Origin: Falciphora oryzae
Lineage: Eukaryota > Ascomycota > Sordariomycetes > Magnaporthales > Magnaporthaceae
DNA: 64,000 nt
Assembly (NCBI GenBank): GCA_000733355.1
Contig: JNVV01000038.1
Span: forward strand, 338,291 to 402,290
Direction of reading: 5' to 3'
Below, one piece after another: positions 44,212-55,498 of this stretch; position 1 is the first letter of the stretch, and each line of letters starts with the position of its first letter. A model generated the notes under the pieces. That model saw only the letters and a program-made list of their open reading frames with translations, made no database searches and was not told where the DNA came from. The position numbers were made by a program, and so were the translations under genes.

Positions 44212-46100
44212 ACTATCCCCCTCCTAAAAAAGCTATCCTCGGCCTCTAACTTTCTCCTTTTCTTTAGTGCAACGATAAATTTTCGTAAATTCGCAAAGGC
44301 GTTAACCGTTTTTTTCCCTCGCTTGGGGTAGGCGCTGGTTTCTAGTAAAACCTTTGAAAAAGGATAACCAATTTGGCGATTTTAGGTGTCCCCTTTTTCA
44401 TTGCTTAGCTCCACGTCCTAAAGCTCGCGGATCTCTCGGTTCCTTTTGTTCCGGGCCCTCTAAAAGGCTCGTACTTTCGTAGGTGCGCCGCGAAGGTATT
44501 TTTCGGGCTCCCAAATGTTATACTTTACCGGCCAATCCTTCCACTTAACCAGGTAGTACTTTTTGCCTCGGATCCGTCCCTCATCTCGTACTTTTTCAAC
44601 CTCCCATTCCTTTTAATCGTTTTCGTACTTTGGCATAGGTAACGGCGCCTCGTCTCCTTGTTCTCTAGCAGTATACCGCTCGAGGTATTATACGGAAATA
44701 ACGTCGTAAAAACGGCGGTAATGCTTGGGAAATGCCAAACGGTAGGCCTGCTAGCTTATGCGTTCGGTAATCCGAAAGGGACCGATCCATTTAAATGTTA
44801 ACTTTTTGTTTTTTAAACGCAGGTTTTTCGTAAACATTTTAACCAAATCTCCAATTGCGAATTGCATAGGGATATGGTTTTTGTTATAATATTTAGCTAA
44901 CCGTTCCTATGCTTGCAACAACGTTTTTTTAAGCTCTTTACGCAATGTATAAAGTCGTTCGATGCGGTTTTTTGCTGCGGGTACCTTCCCTTTAGGGATA
45001 TTGTCCGCGATATCAATCCGCATCTCGCAATCCGATCCGTATAGGAAATAAAACGGCGAATGCTTTGTAGTAAAGTTCCTGCTGTTGTTGTAAGCGTAAA
45101 CTGCTAACGGTAGTAGTAATGCCCAAAAGTTTTCCGAACCGGCGCAATAGTTGCGAAGGTAATCTTCGATAACGCGGTTAAGGATTTCCGTCTGCCCGTC
45201 CGTTTAAGGATGGTAGGCGGTCGATATGCGTCTTTTAATAATTTGGTGCTTGCACACTTCTTCCTAAAAGCCACTAGTAATGCGGCTATCGCGATCGCTA
45301 ACGATGCTTTTGGGGGTACCGAATACGCATTCGATACGCTCGAAAAACAGCTTTACGAACTATCCTGCACTTATATCAGCTCGTATAGGGATAAAAACCA
45401 TGTACTTGGTTAATTGGCATACGACGACGAGAATCGCGTTAAAAACCTAACCACCCGCCGTCCTACTTTCAAATAGGCCGGTCACCCAATCCAAAAAAAT
45501 CTTTTTTATAAGCTGCCCGTTTTTTAGCGGTGGTAGGGGTTTAAGTTTGCCGTAAAGCTTATAACGATAAATCGCTTTCCTTTAGTATTGAAAGTACGAT
45601 GCCACATATGCCGTAACATCCCCTTTAACTTTATCCTATTAAAAAAAGCGCTAAATAAGATTTAAAGTTTTAGCTACGCCTTAGTAACCGGCTCCCGGGA
45701 AATCGTAAAACTATTTCAGGATTTCGGTTTTTAAAGCCTCGTTTATAAAGACATAAACCTAATTTCCCCGGAAGATTAATTCGTTACTATTAGCTAGGTG
45801 GAAGCACGATGCTCCTTACTACCAAATCGTTATCGCAATATCTCGGTGCGGTACGGTATATTTCACATTAGGTATTGCTAAACGGGGTTTTTTAATTATT
45901 ATTAACCTTTTAAATAAATTTATGCTCGCTGGATCCCGCTTTTGTACGTCCCCAATCCATTTCCTTAGCGGCGTTAGGATTTCCTCCGGGGAATCCGTAG
46001 TTACGCTGTTCTTAAATTAATTTAAAGCAATGCGTGCTTCCTAACGAATAACAAATTGCATTTGTAAGGTATGGATAACTTTAAAGGCGTTTAGATCGTC
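44212..46100 (-). pseudogene. Element D integrase and chromodomain, degenerate
   Basis: Reading right to left, integrase-like sequence with many stops (no long open frame) leads to a chromodomain near 44600-44510 with YLVKWKDWPVKYNIWEPEKY. The chromodomain aromatic residues appear intact. The C-terminal tail is basic. The assignment of the integrase rests on position and on homology with the same part of other gypsy elements, not on intact motifs. Confidence 0.6.
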
Positions 46101-47860
46101 GGCTAACGTAAATTGTGCTAAACGTACGTTATCCCGTTCGTTTCGCCGGTTAAAAATAAAATTTTTAGGGGATCGCTCGTTAGGTGCGCTTTTTGCGCTT
46201 ATTGGCTAGGGAAGCTTATTAGGCGACGCTTTTTTGGTAGTATTTTTTGCGTATTGCTTATAAATAAATACGTTTTATTCCCAACCCATTTTATTAAATA
46301 GCGTTGGCAAAAGTTTTTTAATGAAAGTTTTTTATCTTTCCTCGCGACCGTCCATATAATCCGGCCAGCGAGATGGAACGTCGGCTAGGTTTAAAAACCC
46401 TGGCCGGTATTTGATTTTGAAATCGTAAGGTGCTAATTGCAATAGCTAGCGTGCTTATCGTCCGTTTAAACGCTCCTACTTTATAAAAGCTTTAAAGTTC
46501 TTATAATCCGAAAACACCTCCGTAGCTTGCGCCCCTTTAAAGTAATATCACCAATGGCGAAAACTTCCTACTATTGCGAAAAGTTCTTTATCGTATATAA
46601 AATACTGAATTTCGGCACTTTTGAACTTTTGGGACCAGTAGGTTATAAAATGCCACTGGCCGTCGTGCTTTTGCGATAGGATGCCTGCTATAACAAAATC
46701 GGAAGCGTCCGTTTCGACCCGTAATAGTAAAATCGGGTCGTAATACCGCAGCACTGGTGCGGTCGTGAACGCGTTAATTAGGTCCTCAAATGCCTATTAT
46801 TAGGGCTCCTGCTAATAATGGCCTATTTGGCCTGGCTTGCGTCCGTTCTTCATTCCTTGCAATAGGTCGTGTAAAGGCTTCGCTATACGGGAAAAGCCGT
46901 GGATAAATCGTTAATAAAAGTTGCAAAATCCCACAAAAACCTGGATATCTCTGTACGTGCGAAGTGGGTGGTCGATCTATTCGCGGACGACCTAAACACG
47001 CGCAGGATCCATTTTAAGCCCTTCGGTATTAACGATAAAACCTAAAAACTCAAGTTCTTGCTGGAAAAAGGTGCACTTTTTAGGATTGGCATAAAGCTTA
47101 AAGCTGCAAAATCGATCCAAAACCAGCTCTAAATGGTACTAGTACTCCTCTTTACTACCGGAATAAATAAGGATATCGTCCAAATAAACGATAACGAAAT
47201 CGTCCACTAGGCCCCGTAAAGCTTTGTTAATGTAGGTTTGGAACGATGCCGGGGCGTTAGTAAATCCGAACGGTAGCACGAGGTACTCGTAATGCCCGTA
47301 CTTGGTACGGAACGCGGTCTTCCATTCGTCCCCCTCTTTAATGCGAAATCGGTAATACGCATTAACGAGGTCGATTTTAGACAAGCACTTGGCACCGTTT
47401 AAACGGTCGAGCATCTCCCCGATCAACGGAAGCGGTGCTTTATTTTTAATGGTAATATCGTTAAATCCTCGATAGTCAACGCACAATCGTAACGTACCGT
47501 CTTTTTTCGGGACGAAAATAACAAGGGCTCCTACTGGTAACTGTAATTCGCGGATAATGCCTTATGCGAGGGCATCGGTAAAGTACTCCTGGAATGCCGT
47601 TAACTCAGCTAAAGACAGGTGGTAAATCTGCTTCCACGGGGGCTCCTTACCCGGAAACAAATTAATGGCATGGTCGCCGTAGCCATGCTTTGGAAGCATT
47701 TTCCCTTTGCGGACGTCGAATACGTCGAAATGGCTTATCCGTAAATTTGCAGGGACGTTCTTTAAATCTGGCAGTTCGTTTAAACGGTCCTTAAAAAGGT
47801 CGTCCTCCCCGGTGCTACCGATAAAAGGGTTAAAGCGAAAGGAACAAATAAACACGCGAT
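46101..47860 (-). pseudogene. Element D reverse transcriptase and RNase H
   Basis: The open piece 47486-47139 holds [45 protein letters not shown] and the catalytic Tyr-Leu-Asp-Asp box, unaltered, in contrast to the Tyr-Leu-Asn-Asp of element C. RNase H pieces at 46754-46548 include LRVETDASDFVIAGILSQK and AEIQYFIYDKELFAIV. Stops separate the pieces. Confidence 0.75.
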
Positions 47861-47869
47861 TTTTAGCTT

Positions 47870-49864
47870 AAAAGCTTCTTTGGAAATGGTATGCGGATAG
47901 CTGATGGATGCGAGGACGTTAGTTGAAACACCAGGTGCCTTTAGCCGGGTGGAAGTCCATAGCCAGTTCCTGCATTAATAGCATGCCTACAAAGATAGGG
48001 GCGTTTGCTAAATTTCGTTCGATAGCGAGGAATGGCCGGATAACTTCCACCGGAATGCCATTCTGGTTACGAAAGCTTAATCGTAAATGGTAAACACCAT
48101 AGGTCTTAACGCCCTAATCGCTTGCGGCGGCGAAAGTAAAGGATTAGTAATCGTATTTAGGACGGTTGCATAGCTTATAGCCCAAAGACTTGCAAAAGGT
48201 GATAGAAACGGTATTAACTTCGGCGAACGTGTCTAAGCCAACCTCGACCTCAACTTTCGGGCCGCCGTTGGAAAAGCCAACGGTCCCCTTAATGACGAGC
48301 GCAGGGGCTGTGCGTATCTGGTCGTTACGGAACGTCGGTACGGGGATGACCGGGTTCCCCTTTAGTTTTTCTAGCGCTTTTCGCTCTATTCTTCTCCACC
48401 TTCCTCCTTCCGGCGCTTTAAAAAATTAACCTTGGCTTTTTCCCCTTGGGGGGATTCGCCCTCCTTGGTCGAAAGTTTGGTAGCGGAAAAGGGGTTTTTG
48501 CAATCTTTCGCCATATAGTTAGGCTTGCCGCACTTAAGGCATACGCCTTCGTCCCGGCGTCGTTGGCGTTCGGCGTTTAAAAACGTCGAACGTCCGTTGC
48601 CTTTGCCATTGCCGTTGCGTTGGTCACGCCCCTCTTACTTGCTTCGAAACTTGTGCTTCCCGTCCTTATTCGATTCCTTTTGGTCCTTTTTATAGGAAAA
48701 CTTATAGGAATCTTTCTTCTCGTCGTACGGGGCGCAAGCACCCGTACCTAAAGTATCCCAAAAGACTTAGGCTGTGGCGACGAAATCTTCCAAAGTCTCC
48801 GCTTTGTAATGCATTCCGCGGGTAACTTGGACTTTCAAGGCAGGGACCAAACGGACAACGTAGCTGTTAATATCTGCTGTTTGTCCTGCTTCGCCGCATA
48901 TACGTCGGTACCGTACTGCGAAAACACCAGGGTCTTTGTTATTTTTCTGCATAAGTTGCTGTAAATCGTTAATAGCCCTTAAAAGTGAAAAATCTCCTCG
49001 CAATGTGGTATTGCGGAGCCATCGCATGAATTTGCGCCAATATAGGCCCAATACCGGGCTAGCTTTGCGCGAGCTGTTATAAGCGGAGTTAAAGTCGCTA
49101 TCGAAAGTTCTGATAGCGGCTGCGATATGTAATTTAGCCGTAATAAAGCCGTTAAAGTTGGCTTTAAACGTAAAGTTAAATTTGCTTTCCTAATGGTCGA
49201 AATCCTGCGCTAAATTTAAAAGCTTTAGTTTGGGTATTTTCCATAAAATCTTATAACTACCTCTATCTTTATCGTACAAAAAAAAAATATCGTTTTTTTC
49301 GTCGTCGTCCCCCATTAGGGTATGGTACGACAGTACCCGAAGTATTAACTAATTGTCACGGGACAAGACCAAGGTTGTACCACGTGCACCACGAAGGCAA
49401 AAGAGGAACGTTGTTGTAGCTGGGACTACAACCGTGCGAGGTCCTTATCAAGGGATCGCACCGTGACACTAATTGCCGGATTTTCCTAATAGGCGGTTAA
49501 CCTTTTAGCCGTGCTATTTTAGGGTTAAGCTTTGGGAACGAGCCGGAATTTAAAGCTCGTAGTTAAAGCGATTTAGATCGTTCGAATCGTTTAAGAGGCT
49601 AAAAGCCTCGCGAATTACCTTCCGTTCCATAAATGCTTTTTGGAACTGTAGCAAGATTTTGGTAGGGATACAATCTCGCGTTACGTAATAAGCGAACTAC
49701 GAACGAATGTAAAATACAACGCTATAAATGCTAAAGTTAAAGTATCCACGAAAGTTGTTAGGGGTAAATTGCTCGCGTCCAAAAGGAAAGGTAAATATCC
49801 CCGTTCCTAAATCCTCGTCCTAGCCTAGGTCGTTAATATCAACGAAATCGTCAAAATCCGACAT
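47870..49864 (-). pseudogene. Element D gag and protease region, degenerate
   Basis: Gag starts at ATG 49864-49862 (MSDFDDFVDIND). A 95-codon open piece (49051-48767) is the capsid-like region (FMRWLRNTTLRGDF, then YRRICGEAGQ). The zinc knuckle near 48545-48500 reads CLKCGKPNYMAKDC, with Tyr where His is expected. Aspartic protease follows at about 48300-47900 with stops. The 115-bp insertion at 49354-49468 also breaks the frame. Confidence 0.65.
49354..49468. mobile_element. 115-bp TG...CA mini-element in element D, TSD CTAAT
   Basis: Begins TGTCACGG and ends CCGTGACA, an 8-bp perfect inverted terminus, flanked by CTAAT on both sides (49349-49353, 49469-49473). Element C lacks it at the same position, which proves insertion. 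It is GC-richer than its host and shows no RIP damage. Size and ends suit a solo LTR of a small retrotransposon. Confidence 0.85.
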
Positions 49865-49910
49865 AATGACTAGTAAATGCTAAAGGTCTAAACAAAGGAA
49901 GCAATTAAAT

Positions 49911-50439
49911 TGTAACAAGCCTTAGCCCTACTATAGCCAGCTACAGCAATGTCAGGCCTGAAAAAGGGGGGTTCTCGCAAAAAAATCTCAAAAATTCAAC
50001 AGCTCAACAATCGTATTCGTTAAAGCTCAACAAATCTATAATGTTGGTAAAAACAAAAAAAACGATTGCTTGCCCTCCTAACCTCCTTCACAGGGGGTCT
50101 CTCGGGCCCTCCTTATGCTCTGACCCTCCGGGCGTCCTTCGGCTGTCGTCGGCGCGTCTCCTCCTCCGTAGCGTCCGTCGGGGCCTGCCTTTCGGTTGTT
50201 ATCGGCACACTGCCTCCTCCGCGGCGTCCGTCGAAGCCGGATATGTTTCGTTCCTTTTAAGGTTCCGGGCCGGGCTAATCTGCGGGGGCTAATCGGCGCG
50301 CGTGTCGCAAAGTTAAACTCTCCTAATCCGCACATCCGTCAGGGCTTGCGCCCCTCCGGCTACCACCCGGAGGCCTCCCTTATGGTCACCGGTGGCGTCC
50401 CCTACGGCTGCTGGCCATGGTTCTGTGTGGGGTGTTACA
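49911..50439 (-). repeat. Element D 5' LTR, 529 bp
   Basis: Upstream of gag on the minus strand; TGTAACAA...GTGTTACA. Followed on the right by the target duplicate TCGAG and MULE sequence. Confidence 0.95.
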
Positions 50440-50444
50440 TCGAG

Positions 50445-51163
50445 CGCGTTCGTATCGTAAGGTTTGCAAATAAAGGCTTTATGAAGCTCCATTAAGCTTT
50501 CGTAACAGCCCGGGCGAGGTGGTTTTGCGTGCCGTAAAAGTATTTGAAAGGCCCGTGGCCTATATGGGTAAAGTTAACTATGCGGGCGCTCCAGGAGCTT
50601 CCGTTGCTAACGAGCTTTTAAACGATAATTTCGTAGGTGCAATTAGTGATTTGGGAAGTGCGTAAGTGGTTCCGTAAGCCGCGGGATTTGGAAGGGCGTT
50701 GCTGGAAGTAGCAAGCAAAAGCGACCTTTTTATAGCCGTTTGCATCGCTATTCGTACGTTTAGTAGTTAACTGCACCCGGGCGGTTACTCCCTAGGCCTT
50801 TAACGCGTTACGGATATCGGGAAAGGTAGGGTAAAAAGTAGAAAGTATCTTTGCGGGCTCAACGAGCTAGTTACGGCCGTCCTAGGGCGCGGGGCCAGTA
50901 GTTTCGTTTGCAGGGAAAGCGCCAGCTTCGTTTGCAGGGAGGTCGCCAGCCTCGTCTGCAAAGGGATCGGTGCCTTCGTCGTCGCTCGAAATAACGATAG
51001 GCTCGTCGTTGGTGTTTATAGCAGAGGTTATTGTTGTTGGAAAAAAATATAGGAAAAACGATTGCAAATGGGCTAAAAATGGCGCAAAGTTGATTTTGCA
51101 GGTTAAATTACGTAGGCAGCGAAACCGGACCGCACGGGCGGTGCACAGGCCAAAAGTGGAGTA
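50445..51163 (-). pseudogene. MULE transposase N-terminus (FAR1-like DNA-binding region)
   Basis: An open frame 51175-50882 starts in or next to the terminal repeat and includes an acidic Ser/Asp patch (IVISSDDEGTDPF) and repeated Ala-Asn-Glu-Ala units. Past a few stops the frame continues with VRVQLTTKR-like and KVAFACYF, CDR-type spacing similar to FAR1 DNA-binding domains. The start codon is not certain. Confidence 0.5.
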
Positions 51164-51212
51164 GGGTGCGTGCAAGCAGCAAAAAAGGGGCGTGGCCGGT
51201 TAGAGCCTCTTT
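51164..51212 (-). repeat. MULE right terminal inverted repeat, 49 bp
   Basis: Exact reverse complement of 41018-41066. Confidence 0.9.
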
Positions 51213-52925
51213 TTAAATGTGCCTCCACATTGCGTGGCAGCTTACGAACCCAGCTCATTCATGACCACACCAGAGTTGTAGGCTCCTGGTCTACGGTTAC
51301 GAGAAGGCCGATAATTAAGCTGTTAATCCCGAGCGATTGTGATCTGACGCTCTGGAATCTGATGCGGAGATAGTAGTTATCGTACTGATAATTCCGAAGT
51401 GGCTGTCGCCGTCCCCAGTTAGTCCCAATGCCAAAATGGAAAGTCCCATGCAGTCTTGTTTGTTAGCCCTCGTTCGAATTAGCCCTAGCAATGAAAGTAC
51501 AATTTCAGCGGGGTTTCCGTGGGCCAAGCCCGCCTAATTGGGGCCATCACGGCGGTACTGTCGTCAGGGGGTCAGTGGTTGGCTGCTCCGCCTCCGTCTC
51601 TGCTGGCAATCCAGGCGCAAGCGCAAGCAGACCCGCAGATAAAAGCCCCTCTTGGGGCGGCGAGAAGTCAACAATGAGAAAAATTTTGAGCGACGCAGTC
51701 CATGATAACCTGATAGACTAGACATGGCTTGGTATCGGTGCCAAGGTGGAGGAAGCAGATGGAGTTGACATAAGCCCCAGAAAGAATGGAGGCTATCCCC
51801 AAACTGGCAGTCAATATCAGTGGGGCACGGTGGCTTGGGATTCGTGGGCGGCATGCCAAACTCGGCTTGGGCTTGCTTCCTGGAGCCTAATTTGACGGCC
51901 GTTCTTCGCCTTGATGTNNNNNNNNNNNNNNNNNNNNNNNNNNNNNNNNNNNNNNNNNNNNNNNNNNNNNNNNNNNNNNNNNNNNNNNNNNNNNNNNNNN
52001 NNNNNNNNNNNNNNNNNNNNNNNNNNNNNNNNNNNNNNNNNNNNNNNNNNNNNNNNNNNNNNNNNNNNNNNNNNNNNNNNNNNNNNNNNNNNNNNNNNNN
52101 NNNNNNNNNNNNNNNNNNNNNNNNNNNNNNNNNNNNNNNNNNNNNNNNNNTGATTCAATGCCACATTCGGACTGACACATGTAAGCTCGTCCGGCCTGCT
52201 CCCCAGCTCGCCCTGTGTAACACAGCGCACCTTTCGCCAGGGATTGTATCCTGTTCCTGGAAATGGCTCCCGCCACGGCGTCTCGTCCAGGTCAGTGGCG
52301 CACCCGCCCGCGAGCCCAGCGCCGGGCCGGCCATAGCATGCACGCCGGAGATGTCGAGACTAACACGCCAGGTACGGCTCTGCAGCGGCAGGGCTGCAGT
52401 TCGTCACGGACCCGGCTGCCACAGGGAAGGCAAACCCGGACACGCGGAAGCTCATCCGCAGGCACGTCATGTTGGGAAAGAACACGGGCAAGGTGCGGCC
52501 GCCTCGCAATCCCGCCCCGCCTTCTCCTAAGCGGAACCGCTCCCCGAGGAGCCCAGGAAGCGAGGACGCCGGGGACTCGGCACTGGTCCAAGCACAGGGA
52601 AGAGGTGCTGATACGAGGCGTGGCGCCACCCCCACGTAATGCATGGGGGAAGTGACGGTGCCACCAGCCTTTGGACACGTGCTAGCCGCCTTGACCCTAC
52701 CGCCAGACGTCCAGCTGCACTCTGTGGTTTTTTCCTGCAATGTGAGCAGCCAGCCCTGCATGACACCGGCTGACCCCTGCACCACTTCCCCCTGTCCACA
52801 CCCTTCGCGGCATCTTGTTCTTGGTAGCAGCCGCGACGGGAATACCCGCTATCACTCGCGTCAGGACAGCATGACTGATAGCCCCTATTCTGACTTGTCC
52901 AGTCTACCAACAAATTTCGCTACAC
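51213..52925. other. Intergenic with assembly gap (51918-52150 are N)
   Basis: 233 undetermined bases interrupt this stretch. Flanking sequence is of ordinary composition and shows no gene that I can support. The missing N-terminus of the transcription-factor pseudogene to the right was not found here or before the gap. Confidence 0.8.
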
Positions 52926-54110
52926 ATGGCTTTTCCCCTGCACATGTGCCTGTCCTTCGAGAAGACGATGCAGACGTACATCCTGCCCATCATCGCGGAC
53001 CGCGCGTACCTGCACGCCGTCGTCTCGGGTGCCTGTCGGGCCTGGCAGGCCGTCCTGCCCCGCGACAGCAGCAAGCGCACCGAGATGAGAAGGCTGTCCA
53101 GCTTCCACGCCGCCCAGGCGCTCACGGCGCTCCGCCGCCGGCTCGACGAGGACGATGAGCGCGCCAAGCTGTCCACCAGCACCGCCATGTACGCCATGAT
53201 GCTCGCGTGGTACTACATCACGACCGGAGACGTCGTCTCGGCCCGGGTCCACACCGAGGGCCTGGGCAGGCTGGTGCTGCTCAGGGGCGGGGTGGGGTCG
53301 TTCCGGCCATCGCCCAGGCCGTTCCTGGAGATCATGCGGTAAGCAGAGATGGATAATTAGCCTGCCCGCGCCGCACATGTGTGCCTCAGCTAACTTTGAT
53401 CAGCTGTGATCTTGCCATCGCCATCTCCGCTGGGCTGCCCCCAGTCATTCCAGAGTCGTCCCCTGGCGGGGAGCAGGTGTACTTGGAATACCCAGACCTC
53501 TCGCACCCGCTCCAGCAGCGTGATCTCGCCTCGGCAACCACCTCCGTTCTCACCGACGGCCCCTCGCCCACATGGCCGCTCCAGCGGCCCATCGGCCTGA
53601 ACATCGACGACCCGAAGCTGGGCCGGGTGTGGCGGGAGCTGTCCGACTTTTGCGCCGTGGCCAACTTCGCGGCCGCTTCTGGGGGCCAGCACCGCATCAC
53701 GTCGCAGACCTATATGCGCTGCATGGCCGTTTCCATACACCGGTTGACCGCGATGCGGTTCGGCTCCGGGACCGGTGACGAGGCCGTGAGGCTGGGTCTG
53801 CTCGCTTTTGCGGCGTCCGTCTTCCTGCCCTGGGGTTGCCTCGACGTCCCCTATCACTGCCTTTCCGACGGCCTCCGGCGAGAGCTAGCGCGCCCGGGGC
53901 TTTCGTGAGTGATGTCCCCGGGAACGGTAGTGTGGCTGCTCATAATCTCAGGCGTGTCGGTCTTGGACTTCGAAAGGGAGACTTGGCTCCGCAGCATCCT
54001 GTAGGACAATCTGGGGTTCTGCGGTGTTGAGTCCTGGCCCGAGACACGAGCTTTGCTACTAAACTACATGTGAATCGATGCTGTCCACGATAGGCGAGGG
54101 GGGGTCGATT
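52926..54110 (+). pseudogene. Fungal-specific transcription factor domain protein, truncated and with three stops
   Basis: Exon 1 (52926-53338) begins MAFPLHMCLSFEKTMQTYI and matches the middle of Zn2Cys6-type regulators, without the zinc cluster. A 65-base intron (53339-53403; donor GTAAGC, branch GCTAAC, acceptor CAG) leads to exon 2, open to TGA 53906-53908. The same frame goes on after that stop with the typical C-terminus (WLLIISGVSV, then SWPETRALLLNYM..IDAVHD), broken by TAG 54002-54004 and TGA 54071-54073. Trp fits both TGA positions and Gln the TAG. Three transitions and no frameshift suggest RIP-like mutation of a former gene copy. A splice at GTGAGT (53905) would avoid the first stop but loses the conserved C-terminus. 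Confidence 0.65.
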
Positions 54111-54478
54111 TTTTATGCGAAGCATTGAAAGCCTCACCACCTCCTTGCATACATAAATCTTCCATTCTACCCTATCCCGCGCTTGCCGCGGCATTGGCGT
54201 GGAGACAAATCGATTGGCACAAAACAAGCTAAGAACGCCTTCGCTGCAGTAGGTGACGTGTACCCAATCATGGATGCTTAGTGGGAGGGGTTTGTTTTTC
54301 CCCCACATTTCCGGAGGTGGTCACCTCCAGCTTTTCATGCCTCCTTTTCGAAAACTGCCCTCGACTTATCTTTCCTCGCCAAGTTTCTTTGATCATCAAA
54401 CCTAGACCATCACCAGTTACACCGGACCACTATACGATCCACCCACTACTTGCTTTACCTTTTTCTCACATCGCCACT

Positions 54479-54643
54479 ATGCGTCTCATCAACGTCCATA
54501 CAATGCAGCTGGAGGAATTCACGGTTGACCCTTCACTCTACGCCATCTCGTCGCACACCTGGGGCGCCGAGGAGGTCACATTCGCCGACTTCAGCCATGC
54601 AGACCCACTCTTCCGCAAGAGCAAAGCTGGCTGGCCAAAATAA
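54479..54643 (+). pseudogene. HET-domain protein fragment, first 54 residues
   Basis: HET domains act in heterokaryon incompatibility. From the ATG, MRLINVHTMQLEEF and YAISSHTWGAEEVTF match the start of the HET domain, including the SHTWG block. At about 54643 the sequence changes to an unrelated AT-rich repeat and stops at TAA. A pyrimidine-rich leader precedes the ATG, so the promoter may be intact. It is too short to function. Confidence 0.7.
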
Positions 54644-54800
54644 CGAAGGGGCTGTTCAATACTAAAGCGGTTTTTTGGTTTTTCCATGCGATTTTTAAAA
54701 ACCGCTTGAAACCCGGTTTGCGGATCCGGGCTAAAGGCTCCCTAGCTTTTGTAAAAAGCCTAATAAATATAGCTTTTAATCCGCTAAAAGTACCTTTGTA
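54644..54800. repeat. AT-rich repeat-like insert or junction sequence
   Basis: Begins near GGGGCTGTTCAATAC and contains short inverted stretches (GGTTTTT/AAAAACC, CCCGG/CCGGG). It separates the HET fragment from the secreted-protein relic and is unlike both. No clean terminal repeats or target duplication seen. Confidence 0.4.
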
Positions 54801-55498
54801 ACCAGGCGCAGGACGACCGTTCACAGGAGCGGGACGACCGTTCACAGGAGCGGGACGACCGTTGTTAACAGGGGCAGGGAGCCCCTTGCCCTTGCCCTTG
54901 CCCTTGCCCTTCTTCGTGGGGCAGGCAGCACGCCGGTCAAGGACGGCCTCGCGTTTTCCAAACTTGACGGCGTGTGCGGCGCGGTCAGATCGTGGCAGGG
55001 GCTGAAGCTCACGGCCTTCGGGCGAATCAAGCGGGACGACGTAGCGGACCGTGCCGTTCCGAAAGAAGTAAGAGTTGGGCTTCACCGAGATCGGAGGTAG
55101 GGCGTCCTCGTGGCGTTCAAGCAAGCTGCGGCGGCGCTTCTGGTATCCGACCACGTGGGCCATGGCGCCCGTGGCTTCCTGAGCGGTTTGCCGCTTTGCG
55201 AGATGCACGTGTTGTGGTCCTCTTGGCCCAGCGACATGCCGCAGGCCTCTGTCCCGAAGGTCTTGTAGATGCGCATCTCGTCTTCGCACGTCGTACTGCC
55301 GGGCTCCTCGAACTTGGCCGAGCGATATAGCCCGCCGTCGTTGCAACAGTGCCTCTTCTTGGCGTTGGTGCACAGATAGCCCTGGTGGAGACTGTATGTT
55401 TGACAGTTGGCCAGCTCGAACAGATGAATGTTATAGCGTGCCGCGGATACAAGCTGACTGGCGAGCCCAGCGAGGAGAAGGCTGTTCTAGGACTTCAT
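54800..55498 (-). pseudogene. Secreted Cys-rich protein, nonsense at codon 4 and a frameshift
   Basis: From ATG 55498-55496 the minus strand reads a signal peptide (SLLLAGLASQLVSAA) but codon 4 is TAG (55489-55487), probably from CAG. The mature part has about eight Cys (NCQTY, YLCTN, HCCNDGG, TTCEDE, EACGMS, NTCISQS). Near 55190 the frame shifts by one or two bases; the other frame goes on with RRRSLLERHEDALPPISV, VRYVVPLDSPEG and a low-complexity GKGKGKGKG / RPAPVNG repeat near 54800-54910. Small secreted proteins of this kind are often lineage-specific; function unknown. Damage by C-to-T and an indel makes it a relic. Confidence 0.6.

Larger units (their letters stand above)
43683..50439 (-). 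mobile_element. Complete chromodomain Ty3/gypsy element D, 6757 bp, TSD TCGAG
   Basis: LTRs of 529 bp at 43683-44211 and 49911-50439 (TGTAACAA...GTGTTACA), flanked by TCGAG (43678-43682, 50440-50444). The minus strand encodes gag, protease, reverse transcriptase, RNase H, integrase and a chromodomain. The LTRs differ at many sites, mostly transitions, so insertion is older than that of B. Element C is a relative. A 115-bp mini-element lies inside at 49354-49468. Confidence 0.95.
41018..51212 (-). mobile_element. MULE DNA transposon with 49-bp terminal inverted repeats, split by three LTR insertions
   Basis: Terminal inverted repeats at 41018-41066 and 51164-51212 begin AAAGAGGCTCTAACCGGCC and match over all 49 bases. 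Between them the minus strand holds, from right to left, FAR1-like DNA-binding, MULE catalytic and SWIM zinc-finger regions of one transposase, interrupted by gypsy element D (43683-50439) and solo LTRs (43292-43576, 42283-42577). With insertions and their duplicates removed it is about 2.8-2.9 kb. I found no matching 9-bp target duplication outside the repeats. RIP damage is lighter than in elements A to C. Confidence 0.8.

Noticed and set aside
51820..52530. ORFs spanning the N run
   Set aside because: They are open only because undetermined bases contain no stops.
53905..53951. An intron (GTGAGT...CAG) that would bypass the TGA in the transcription factor gene
   Set aside because: Splicing there puts the downstream sequence out of the frame that carries the conserved C-terminus; reading straight through keeps that frame, so the TGA is a true nonsense change.
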